Assembly (NCBI GenBank): GCA_030621655.1
Contig: JAUXHH010000103.1
Span: 1 to 6,062, forward strand
Direction: 5' to 3'
Origin: Desulfobacterales bacterium
GTDB lineage: Bacteria > Desulfobacterota > Desulfobulbia > Desulfobulbales > BM004
Length of the DNA: 6,062 nt
The translations under genes and the position numbers were made by a program. Under the pieces are notes generated by a model. The model saw nothing but the letters and a program-made list of their open reading frames with translations, searched no databases and was not told where the DNA came from. Shown one piece after another: positions 1 through 5,859 of the stretch; within the stretch, counting starts at the first letter, position 1; every line of letters begins with the position of its first letter.

Positions 1-995
1 ATAGGTTTGTCAGGGTAAAAAGCAAGTGTTTTTCGCAAGGCTAATTCTGCATTTCCATAATCAGATGCTGCCAAATATGCCTGGGACAGAACGTATTGTG
101 CCATTGCTGCTGCTTCTGAGTCCGGTTCCAGGGAAGAAAGCACTTTCTGGTAATATAAAACGAGTTGCATCGGTTCCTTTGTCATGCTGATGACTCTGCT
201 TTTGAACCTTTGAAAGGGAAACTCATCTATTTCTATATACGTCTTTTTTTCACTGAAAAGGATGAGATCCTGGATATAGCTCATGCGAACTTCAGGTTGA
301 GGGTGGGTCAGGAGGTAAGGCGGAACATATCCCATGCGGTAGCGGTTTATGGTGTAGATTTCATGCAGCATGTCCACCATCGCTGCTGGATCACGGTTTT
401 GTTCCCGCATCCAATTAAAGGCAAGCCGGTCAGCCTCTTCCTCATCATGGCGACTGAAGGAAAGGGATGCAGATTGTCCTGCCGCAGCGGAACCTGCTAT
501 AATGGCTTCTGAAAGCGCCCCTGCGCCCAAGGCAATACCCAGGAGCACTCCCAGCATGGTTGCCGCGCTTATCATCGCGGATTTACTTACTCTGCCGGCC
601 AGGTGCCTGCTGACAACATGGCCTATTTCGTGGGCCATGACACCAACGAGTTCGCCTTCAGTATCGAATGATTGGATCAGGCCGCTATGAAAGAATATGA
701 GTCCCGACGGTGCAGCAAATGCATTAAGTTCCTTGTTGTTAATGACAAAAAAATGATAGTCAAAGTATTGGGAGCCTGCCACTTCAAGGGTTGACCTCCC
801 AAGTTCATTGATATACTGGATAATGTCAGGTTCATCCATCAGGTTGAACTCTCTGCGTACCAGGGTGAGAAGCTGCTCTCCGATCTTTCTTTCATCACCC
901 ACTGAAAAGGCATTTGCAGGGTTAACCCTGTAAAAATTCTGCAGCAGAGTGGAGATAATGAACAGAACCAATATGAGTTTTGTCAAATGTTTCAT
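1..995 (-). CDS. M48-family zinc metalloprotease with TPR-like tail, secreted (partial, C-terminus off the left edge)
   Basis: I translated this frame by hand: 331 residues are visible with no stop before the window edge. Residues 1-29 look like a signal peptide (MKHLTK, a hydrophobic stretch LILVLFIISTLL, then ANA before FS as a likely cleavage site), so the enzyme should act in the periplasm. The zinc site HEIGH is at residues 122-126 (bases 618-632), and EEEAD at 185-189 supplies the third ligand, probably E185. A Gly/Ala-rich hydrophobic segment lies between them, as is usual in M48. LLTHPQPEVRMSYI near residues 229-242 matches the family's conserved HPxxxxR region. Residues from about 297 to 331 read like a TPR repeat (AQYVLSQAYLAASDYGNAEL). 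The layout resembles BepA/YfgC, which in enterobacteria handles outer-membrane protein assembly; that specific role is inference. The ATG at 995 is the most upstream one, since an in-frame TAG lies just before it. No clear Shine-Dalgarno is seen. Confidence 0.93.
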   Translation of the reverse strand, partial: MKHLTKLILVLFIISTLLQNFYRVNPANAFSVGDERKIGEQLLTLVRREFNLMDEPDIIQYINELGRSTLEVAGSQYFDYHFFVINNKELNAFAAPSGLIFFHSGLIQSFDTEGELVGVMAHEIGHVVSRHLAGRVSKSAMISAATMLGVLLGIALGAGALSEAIIAGSAAAGQSASLSFSRHDEEEADRLAFNWMREQNRDPAAMVDMLHEIYTINRYRMGYVPPYLLTHPQPEVRMSYIQDLILFSEKKTYIEIDEFPFQRFKSRVISMTKEPMQLVLYYQKVLSSLEPDSEAAAMAQYVLSQAYLAASDYGNAELALRKTLAFYPDKP

Positions 996-1070
996 GTGAA
1001 GTAACTAAAGTTTCAAAGTGACAAAAGTGAACTAAATTTGTTTAGCTTTCAGCGATCGGATAGCAGTATA

Positions 1071-1100
1071 TTATTACTTTTTAGTTATTTAAGGAGTCAA
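1071..1100 (-). promoter_or_regulatory. candidate promoter for the M48 protease
   Basis: On the minus strand TTGACT (1100-1095) matches five of six bases of the -35 consensus. After 18 bases comes an A/T-rich TAATAATAT stretch beginning at 1076 that could serve as -10, though the best-placed hexamer, TAATAA, matches poorly. This would leave a leader of about 70 bases before the ATG at 995. The -35 lies inside a short inverted copy of the CCCTTGA repeat, so the match could simply be part of the repeat. Confidence 0.25.
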
Positions 1101-1104
1101 GGGT
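1091..1104 (+). repeat. short inverted copy of the CCCTTGA-type repeat
   Basis: AGGAGTCAAGGGT (1092-1104) matches the reverse complement of ACCCTTGACCCCT at 1168-1180 at 12 of 13 positions. The two arms therefore face each other across about 63 bases between oleD and the protease gene. It is shorter than the other two copies and carries a single unit. Confidence 0.5.
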
Positions 1105-1117
1105 TCATGGACAATTT

Positions 1118-1130
1118 TCATATAATATGA
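1118..1130. promoter_or_regulatory. perfect 13-bp palindrome TCATATAATATGA
   Basis: Two six-base arms (TCATAT and ATATGA) pair perfectly about a central A. It sits in the 170-base gap between the oleD stop and the protease start, upstream of the protease. It could be an operator for a dimeric regulator, but A/T-rich palindromes of this size can arise by chance and no regulator is encoded nearby. Confidence 0.25.
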
Positions 1131-1165
1131 CGTCGAGGTTTCTAAGGAAGAAACAACAATATTTC

Positions 1166-1204
1166 TTACCCTTGACCCCTTGACCCCTGGAACCCTGGAA
1201 CCTT
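1166..1204 (+). repeat. CCCTTGACCCC-type tandem repeat, copy 1, overlapping the oleD stop
   Basis: The plus strand reads as degenerate seven- to nine-base units: CCCTTGA, CCCCTTGA, CCCCTGGAA, CCCTGGAA, CC. It starts at the complement of the oleD TAA stop and covers the codons for the last 11 to 12 residues of OleD. Its first 15 bases are identical to the copy at 4876-4890, and the two align at 26 of 31 positions over 1166-1196. Short intergenic repeats of this style occur in many copies in some deltaproteobacterial genomes; I recall this as a general pattern and cannot check copy number here. Confidence 0.7.
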
Positions 1205-2191
1205 TTCATTTTCAAGCCATTTAACAACCCGTTCTAAACCTTCAGATGTTGAAACCCTTGGTTCATAGCCGAAGTCTTGTCTGGCTCTATCAATGGAAAA
1301 CCAATGGGACTTGGCAAGCTGTTCTGCCAGAAAACGGGTCATTGGGGGTTCTTTTTCTACACTGAACCACATATATATTCCTTCCAGCAATGCACCTATG
1401 AAATATGCAGGTTTGGCATTAATCTTCTTCTTGACAGGTTCAATATTCAGTCTCTGGAAGAGATCATTAATCCAGTCCCAGAGACTGACAGGTTCGCCCT
1501 GGGATATAAAATAAGCATTACCGGCTGCAGTTGCAGCAGAATGTAAATTTTCGGCTGCCAAAACATGGGCATCTGCAACATTGTCAACATAGGAAATATC
1601 GACCATGTTTTGACCATTACCGACCTGTTTTAATTTCCGGGCTTTCCCCCTTGCAATAAGTCTTGGAATGAGATGCGGATCTCCAGGCCCCCAGACCAGA
1701 TGTGGGCGGATAGCGCAGGTTTTTAAAATTTCAGAGTTGCCGGCAAGCACCATTTGTTCCGCAACAGCCTTACTTGAAGCATAATAACATAAAAAACGTT
1801 GTGCGTATGGCAATCTTTCATCTGCTCCGTTTATATCTTTGCGGTTAAACACCACACTTGGAGTTGAGGTGTAAACAAGCGAATGAACACCATTTGCAAA
1901 ACAGGCTCCTAGAACATTCCTTGTACCTGTCACATTTGTCTGCTCAAACTCATACTTTGGACCCCAGATTCCTGCCTTGGCTGCCACGTGAAAGACCGTA
2001 TCATAGCCCTGCATGAAACGGATCAAAAGATCACTGTCGAGAATATCCCCCTGGAATTGGCGCACACCGAGTTTTTCGAGGTTGGGATAATGGTTTCTTC
2101 CAAAAACGGCAACCTCAACACCTTTGTCCACAAGTTGACGGACAATGGCAGAACCGACAAACCCTCCACCACCTGTGACAAAGGCCTTCAT
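1166..2191 (-). CDS. oleD: OleD, NAD(P)H-dependent 2-alkyl-3-ketoalkanoate reductase (extended SDR)
   Basis: 341 residues. The N-terminus MKAFVTGGGGFVGS is the Rossmann TGxxGxxG cofactor loop (residues 6-13). S109 (YTSTPSVVF) and YASSK at 137-141 give the Ser/Tyr/Lys catalytic set of extended short-chain dehydrogenases of the 3-beta-HSD/epimerase type. RPHLVWGPGDPHLIPRL (162-178) is typical of OleD and sterol dehydrogenase relatives. In the olefin pathway OleD reduces the beta-keto acid made by OleA to a beta-hydroxy acid. The assignment rests on the fold plus its place directly after oleB and oleC; taken alone it could be called a sterol/steroid dehydrogenase-like SDR. It starts 24 bases after the oleC stop with only a weak GGAT-type ribosome site. 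The last 11 residues, VPGFQGSRGQG, are encoded by a repeat and are unlikely to be part of the ancestral fold. Confidence 0.9.
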   Translation of the reverse strand: MKAFVTGGGGFVGSAIVRQLVDKGVEVAVFGRNHYPNLEKLGVRQFQGDILDSDLLIRFMQGYDTVFHVAAKAGIWGPKYEFEQTNVTGTRNVLGACFANGVHSLVYTSTPSVVFNRKDINGADERLPYAQRFLCYYASSKAVAEQMVLAGNSEILKTCAIRPHLVWGPGDPHLIPRLIARGKARKLKQVGNGQNMVDISYVDNVADAHVLAAENLHSAATAAGNAYFISQGEPVSLWDWINDLFQRLNIEPVKKKINAKPAYFIGALLEGIYMWFSVEKEPPMTRFLAEQLAKSHWFSIDRARQDFGYEPRVSTSEGLERVVKWLENEKVPGFQGSRGQG

Positions 2192-2215
2192 GAGTAAATC
2201 TTATCCATATTTTTA

Positions 2216-3847
2216 TTATTTCTTGAGCTCATCTGCAGCCCATAAAGAAAGTTTTTCCCTGAAAATCTTGGCATTATGTCTGATATCAACCGGGAAAGCG
2301 GGATGAATGAGAAAATGCTCAATACCGCTGGTCAATTCATTTTGCAGGGCCATTTGTTTCAAGTCTGAAAATATCTCATTATCAGTTTTTTTATTATGAA
2401 GCTCGGCAATCATGACAGGTGTCTGTTGTCCTTTCATTCCAATACCTACTAGCGCTGACCTGAAAACGTGCGGGTGTTCATTGAAAATTGCCTCGCAACA
2501 AACCGAATACATGGTGCCGGACGTTGTAACAACCCTGTGTCCTTTGCGACCACAGAACCATAATCTGTTTTTTTCATCAAAATATCCCAGGTCTCCCATG
2601 CGGTGCCAGAATGCATCTTCATCTTTAATTTTTGCCAGCCTGTTTTCCTTGTCATTGTTGTCATAGGTCCGGGTGACAACCGGCCCTCTGACAATTATTT
2701 CTCCGATCTTACAGGTAGGCAGTTGCAGGGATTCATGCCATTGATCAATTGGTTCATCTGAGGTTTGTATAATTTTAATCTCAATGGAGGGCAGGACCCT
2801 TCCGACGCAGACTCCCTTGCCTTTCCTTGTTTCATTCCAGGTTTCGGCAAGTACTTCTTTTGCTGTTATAGAAGCGATTGGCAGAGACTCTGTTGCCCCG
2901 TACGGGGTATGTATTTCCGCGTCAGCAGGTAGTATAGAGAGGGTCCTTTGCAGCAAATCTCCTGGAACAGGTGCACCTGCCATAAGTATTTTTTTTACTG
3001 ATGGCAGGTTGATTTTTTGTTTCCGGCAGTAATTGCTGACAACATTCCAGATAGCCGGGGAGCCGAATGAATAGGTTACATTATTGTTTCTGATCGTCTT
3101 GATAAATTTGGCCGGGTCCACCTGGGCAGGTTTTGCGGCATCCATCTCCGGTATGACTGAACAGGCACCAAGTGCAGTTGAGAAAAGGGCAAAAAGTGGA
3201 AAGGCAGGCTGGTCTACATCATCCGGCCCTATCCGGTAGTAATCCCGGATTAGCTTCAGCTGAGCCTGGAAGATACCGTGTTCATACCGAACGCCTTTGG
3301 GAGGGCCTGTGCTTCCCGTGGTAAAAAGTATGGCCGCCGGATCATCTTTATGTAACTGAACAGTCGGGAAATAGGTCCCGTAGTTTTCCGATCTTTCAGC
3401 AGCATCAGCGGAAAGAGTATGGCCGAAAAGTCCAAAGGACCGCCCAATGCAGACCGAAGTCCTTACAGTTTTAAAAGGCCGGGGAAAGATGAGTTTGAAT
3501 AGATGTGCTTTGAGTATTCCAATGAAAATCTCTGGTTTTACCTTTCCGACACATTTAAGGAGATTCTTGTATCCCATGCCTGGATCAATCAGGATGATGA
3601 CCGCGCCTATTTTGAAGAGTGCAAAGGTTAGCGTAATAAACTCTACAGACGGTCTCACCATCAATATTACCCGGTCGCCTTGTGTGACTCCTAAATCAGA
3701 TAGACTCCGGGCAAACCGGTTGGTTATGCTGTCCATCTCTTTAAAGGTCCAGGACCTGTACCCTTTTCCGGTCTTGCATATGAGACCCTTACGTTCAGGA
3801 TAGATCGCAGCAATATTCGGCAGGGTTTCAGCGATGTTGTGGTTCAT
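2216..3847 (-). CDS. oleC: OleC, ATP-dependent beta-lactone synthetase (ANL superfamily)
   Basis: 543 residues, the usual size for OleC. The adenylate-forming signatures appear in order: the phosphate loop FTTGSTGPPKG at 175-185, TPYGATE at 314-320, the ATP-ribose aspartate in MGDLGYFDE at 417-425 (D419), and the hinge GRKGHRV at 433-439. The C-terminal block FPVDIRHNAKIFREKL (518-533) holds the likely mobile lysine K528 and matches the RHNAKI.RE pattern I associate with OleC rather than with acyl-CoA ligases. In the pathway OleC activates the beta-hydroxy acid with ATP and closes it to a beta-lactone. No carrier-protein domain is attached. The start codon overlaps the oleB stop as ATGA, which implies translational coupling; AAGG sits only one base before the ATG, too close to work as a normal ribosome site. 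The N-terminus NIAETLPNIAAIYPERKG agrees with this start. A generic fatty-acid CoA ligase is the alternative, made unlikely by its neighbours. Confidence 0.92.
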   Translation of the reverse strand: MNHNIAETLPNIAAIYPERKGLICKTGKGYRSWTFKEMDSITNRFARSLSDLGVTQGDRVILMVRPSVEFITLTFALFKIGAVIILIDPGMGYKNLLKCVGKVKPEIFIGILKAHLFKLIFPRPFKTVRTSVCIGRSFGLFGHTLSADAAERSENYGTYFPTVQLHKDDPAAILFTTGSTGPPKGVRYEHGIFQAQLKLIRDYYRIGPDDVDQPAFPLFALFSTALGACSVIPEMDAAKPAQVDPAKFIKTIRNNNVTYSFGSPAIWNVVSNYCRKQKINLPSVKKILMAGAPVPGDLLQRTLSILPADAEIHTPYGATESLPIASITAKEVLAETWNETRKGKGVCVGRVLPSIEIKIIQTSDEPIDQWHESLQLPTCKIGEIIVRGPVVTRTYDNNDKENRLAKIKDEDAFWHRMGDLGYFDEKNRLWFCGRKGHRVVTTSGTMYSVCCEAIFNEHPHVFRSALVGIGMKGQQTPVMIAELHNKKTDNEIFSDLKQMALQNELTSGIEHFLIHPAFPVDIRHNAKIFREKLSLWAADELKK

Positions 3848-4710
3848 ACCTTGTTATACTTTTGGAAAAAAGCTGTGATCAGTGGCGCCAGACTGTCAAA
3901 AGCGTCTTCAAGCACGTAATGACCGGCTTCAGGGAAAAAGTGACCATCCGCATCAGGGAAACGTTGCAGCCATTCATCATAGAAATGGCGGGTAAAACAA
4001 AAATCCTTTCCACCCCACAGGACCAGCATCGGTGTATTTTGAAACTGTATTAATGATTTTTCTATTGCAACAATGGTGTCCCAGGATTTGTCTTTGGGGG
4101 ACAGAGGTATATCCTGGACAAAACGGAGCAGAGCAATACGGTTTGTCCAGGAATCATAAGGTGCGATGTATCCCCGGGCAGTTTCAGGCTTCATTTTTTT
4201 TGTAACTGCCATAGTAAGGGCACCTTTTGCAAAGCTGTTGAAAGCACGGACGAGTAGATCACCCAGAATTGGAATACGGCATATACTGATGCGAAAAGGA
4301 ATTCTTTGGGAGGGAAAAGCCGCGGTATTCATTACAATAACAGATTCAATCCTGTCAGATTTGCGCGCAGCCAAACCCATACCTATGGCACCACCCCAGT
4401 CATGAACCACCAGTGAAAATTTGTCTATTTGGAGTTCTGCCAGCAATTTCTCAGCGTTATCAATATGGTTTTTCAGCAGGTAGGGATAGTCCTGTGGTTT
4501 ATCAGAGAGACCGCAGCCCATGTGATCAGGCACAATGACCCTGTAGTTGTTTCGAAGAAGGCTTACGAGATTGCGATAATAAAAGGACCAGGTAGGATTG
4601 CCGTGCAGCATAACAATCGGACTACCCTGCCCCTCGTCAAGATAGGAGAGTGTATGACCGTTAATGGAGATTTTCTTCGGGGTGAAAGGATATTGTATAT
4701 TGTTCAGCAT
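3844..4710 (-). CDS. oleB: OleB, beta-lactone decarboxylase (alpha/beta-hydrolase, haloalkane dehalogenase-like)
   Basis: 288 residues from the ATG at 4710. HGNPT at 36-40 holds the oxyanion-hole Asn, HDWGG at 103-107 the nucleophilic Asp104 and adjacent Trp105, WGGKDFCF near 232-239 an acidic residue (D236), and EAGHYVLED at 261-269 the catalytic His264. This set is shared by haloalkane dehalogenases and OleB; OleB uses it to decarboxylate the beta-lactone to a cis-olefin. Adjacency to oleC and oleD makes OleB the better call. An in-frame TTG at 4740 would add ten residues (MTIILDKTQN). I prefer the ATG because OleB proteins, as I recall them, begin shortly before the YPFT segment, which here follows MLNNIQ. 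Neither start has a strong Shine-Dalgarno. The gene ends in TGA overlapping the oleC ATG by four bases. It appears to be a separate protein rather than the OleB-OleC fusion known in some bacteria. Confidence 0.92.
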   Translation of the reverse strand: MLNNIQYPFTPKKISINGHTLSYLDEGQGSPIVMLHGNPTWSFYYRNLVSLLRNNYRVIVPDHMGCGLSDKPQDYPYLLKNHIDNAEKLLAELQIDKFSLVVHDWGGAIGMGLAARKSDRIESVIVMNTAAFPSQRIPFRISICRIPILGDLLVRAFNSFAKGALTMAVTKKMKPETARGYIAPYDSWTNRIALLRFVQDIPLSPKDKSWDTIVAIEKSLIQFQNTPMLVLWGGKDFCFTRHFYDEWLQRFPDADGHFFPEAGHYVLEDAFDSLAPLITAFFQKYNKV

Positions 4711-4758
4711 GTTCTGCGTTTTATCTAAAATGATGGTCAAGGAAAATGATAACGCAGC

Positions 4759-4787
4759 ACCATACTAAAATCCACCCGGAATGCCAA
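4759..4787 (-). promoter_or_regulatory. candidate sigma-70-type promoter for oleBCD
   Basis: On the minus strand TTGGCA (4787-4782, five of six bases of the -35 consensus) is followed after exactly 17 bases by TATGGT (4764-4759, four of six of the -10). Transcription would begin near 4752, giving a leader of about 42 bases before the ATG at 4710. The 203-base gap after the cupin gene supports a separate promoter, but read-through from the cupin cannot be excluded because no terminator is visible between them. Confidence 0.35.
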
Positions 4788-4875
4788 ACCCCATATTGAC
4801 GGAGTTTCTATATGATTAATAAATTAGGTCTTTTGGGCAAGGCAGAAATTTTCAGCTATGTCCTATATTTTTCCA

Positions 4876-4906
4876 TTACCCTTGACCCCTCGAGACCTTG
4901 AAACCT
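4876..4906 (+). repeat. CCCTTGACCCC-type repeat, copy 2, between the cupin gene and oleB
   Basis: TTACCCTTGACCCCT at 4876-4890 is identical to 1166-1180, and the following 16 bases match at 11 positions, in the same orientation. It lies eight bases beyond the cupin stop. With copy 1 it brackets the oleBCD operon as direct repeats about 3.7 kb apart. Confidence 0.65.
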
Positions 4907-4913
4907 AATAATA

Positions 4914-5234
4914 TTAAAGAGGCGGGGCAATGGTCACGATAATCCGCATATTGGTTGTAGCTTTGACACCGTGGGGTTCCTGGATGTCTGAAATCAATAT
5001 GTCACCTGTCTTGGCTGGTATGACAGCATCATCCTTGCCCAGGAATTCACCTTCCCCCTCAATAACCAGTATGGAAAGCTGGCCATCCAGGTCATGGGAA
5101 TGAACGGGGAAAACAACTCCGGCACCGAGGTTAAAGTTAATGATCCTGAAATAGGCAGAATCATGAACCAGAAATTTTTTCATATGTTCCGGATGAAATT
5201 CCCTGGCCGGGTCTAAATCAATTTTTTTCATCAT
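4914..5234 (-). CDS. small single-domain cupin protein, function unknown
   Basis: 106 residues, one beta-barrel cupin domain and no signal peptide, so cytoplasmic. Motif 1 is GVVFPVHSHDLDGQ (39-52): H45 and H47 are in place, but the usual metal-binding Glu position seems to hold Gln52. Motif 2 is GDILISDIQEPHGV (77-90) with H88 and a terminal N95. A 3-His or 3-His/Gln metal site is possible, which is inference. Such small cupins are often metal-dependent dioxygenases, isomerases or sensors; the sequence does not decide among them. The start is the first of two adjacent ATGs and is supported by GAGGAC eight bases or so upstream. An FNR/CRP-type promoter precedes it, hinting at control by oxygen, NO or redox state. 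It runs in the same direction as oleBCD, 203 bases upstream of oleB, but nothing shows a shared pathway. Confidence 0.88.
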   Translation of the reverse strand: MMKKIDLDPAREFHPEHMKKFLVHDSAYFRIINFNLGAGVVFPVHSHDLDGQLSILVIEGEGEFLGKDDAVIPAKTGDILISDIQEPHGVKATTNMRIIVTIAPPL

Positions 5235-5240
5235 AACAAT

Positions 5241-5246
5241 GTCCTC
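5241..5246 (-). promoter_or_regulatory. Shine-Dalgarno for the cupin gene
   Basis: GAGGAC lies with its GAGG core eight bases before the ATG at 5234. It is the clearest ribosome site in the window and selects the first of the two tandem ATG codons. Confidence 0.7.
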
Positions 5247-5285
5247 ATTTGATTTTACGACAGTTTAATCACTCTTACAGCCGGG

Positions 5286-5327
5286 AGTGTAGCATGGTTT
5301 TTGCCCGTTCTCCTTGACTTACATCAA
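5286..5327 (-). promoter_or_regulatory. FNR/CRP-family box and class II promoter of the cupin gene
   Basis: The minus strand carries TTGATGTAAGTCAA (5327-5314), nine of ten defined bases of the FNR consensus TTGAT-N4-ATCAA. After 22 bases comes TACACT (5291-5286), four of six bases of the -10 consensus. If TACACT occupies -12 to -7, transcription starts at 5279 and the box is centred at -41.5, exactly the class II activator position. The leader would be 45 bases with a good ribosome site. Proteins of the FNR/Dnr/HcpR type are candidates; which one acts is not visible here. Confidence 0.62.
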
Positions 5328-5340
5328 TAGATTTACAGAA

Positions 5341-5353
5341 ATTATCAGATAAT
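5341..5353. promoter_or_regulatory. perfect 13-bp palindrome ATTATCAGATAAT
   Basis: Arms ATTATC and GATAAT pair perfectly around a central A. It is 13 bases away from the FNR-type box, at about -68 relative to the predicted cupin start site. TTATC and GATAA recur at 5411-5415 and 5424-5428, and GTTATTCGATAAC (5417-5429) is a further inverted repeat. Together they could be operators for a second regulator, or chance A/T-rich symmetry. The rest of the 271-base gap 5235-5505 holds no gene I can support. Confidence 0.3.
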
Positions 5354-5505
5354 GAAAAACAGGGATTTAATGAGGATAAAACTGTTTCGTCAGGACGACT
5401 GGAAAGGATGTTATCTGTTATTCGATAACTGACTCGATGAATAAATGTGCTGAGTAAACAGCATATTATGCCACGTTTAAAACGGGGGATTAAGGGTGAG
5501 ATTCC

Positions 5506-5772
5506 CTATTGCTTGCGTGATTGCAGATACAGAGAATAGCCGAAGAGCCCAAGCCCTGCCAGAGTGACAATTATAGCTACGGGCCATGGTGTACGGTAAC
5601 TGCCTGTCTCCATGGCATTGATGATGAATACTGCTCCAATAAATAAAATCACATAACTTACTTCCCTGAAGTTGCCTGAACCCATTTGCTGATTTTCTTC
5701 TTCCGAGGGTTCCTGTGTCATAGTGTTTTTATTGTCATCTTTTAGCTGTTCAGTCATGGTTTTACTCTGCAT
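5506..5772 (-). CDS. small two-helix membrane protein, hypothetical
   Basis: 88 residues. The first 35 or so are hydrophilic and acidic (DDNKN, PSEEEN), followed by two hydrophobic segments at about 38-54 (VSYVILFIGAVFIINAM) and 64-82 (PVAIIVTLAGLGLFGYSLY), a short polar loop ETGSYRTPW between them, and a basic end QSRKQ. This suggests an inner-membrane hairpin with both ends in the cytoplasm. I recognise no family. The ATG at 5772 has no ribosome site; the in-frame ATG at 5757 (residue 6) has AGAG seven bases upstream and may be the real start. It is separated from the cupin by 271 bases and is probably its own transcription unit. Confidence 0.7.
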   Translation of the reverse strand: MQSKTMTEQLKDDNKNTMTQEPSEEENQQMGSGNFREVSYVILFIGAVFIINAMETGSYRTPWPVAIIVTLAGLGLFGYSLYLQSRKQ

Positions 5773-5811
5773 GTTTATAATGAATTTATTGGACTGTTTC
5801 TCAATATCTCC

Positions 5812-5840
5812 ATACTAAAAAATATTTTATTGGTCGGCAA
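5812..5840 (-). promoter_or_regulatory. weak candidate promoter for the small membrane protein
   Basis: TTGCCG (5840-5835) and TAGTAT (5817-5812) are 17 bases apart on the minus strand; each matches four of six consensus bases. The start would be near 5805, 33 bases before the ATG at 5772. The spacing is good but the hexamers are weak. Confidence 0.25.
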
Positions 5841-5859
5841 GGGTATTATTGCATTCAAT

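Noticed and set aside
165..690. Plus-strand open frames of 115 and 106 residues
   Set aside because: They lie antisense to the M48 protease, whose reverse-strand translation carries signal peptide, HEIGH and EEEAD motifs. The plus-strand products show no recognisable domain.
1138..1154. GTTTCT/AGAAAC hairpin as a terminator for oleD
   Set aside because: The stem is only six pairs, A/T-rich, and no run of T follows it on the minus strand, so it is not a convincing intrinsic terminator.
1168..1204. CRISPR-like array in the CCCTTGA repeat
   Set aside because: The units are seven to nine bases, degenerate and without spacers, so it is a simple tandem repeat.
3447..3803. Plus-strand open frame of 118 residues antisense to oleC
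   Set aside because: It is a shadow of a well-conserved ANL enzyme; low-complexity basic product with no motif and no ribosome site.
3844..4710. Calling the alpha/beta-hydrolase a haloalkane dehalogenase
   Set aside because: The catalytic residues fit, but its overlap with oleC and the following oleD point to OleB, which shares the dehalogenase active-site layout.
4429..4728. Plus-strand open frame of 99 residues antisense to oleB
   Set aside because: It overlaps the catalytic core and N-terminus of OleB in the opposite strand and has no independent support.
5352..5432. Plus-strand small frame of 26 codons just after the FNR-type box
   Set aside because: An internal ATG has a GGGA a few bases upstream, but the frame is too short to separate from chance and has no recognisable feature.
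5448..5463. TGCTG/CAGCA hairpin as a terminator of the small membrane protein gene
   Set aside because: Five-pair stem with no proper T tract after it on the minus strand.
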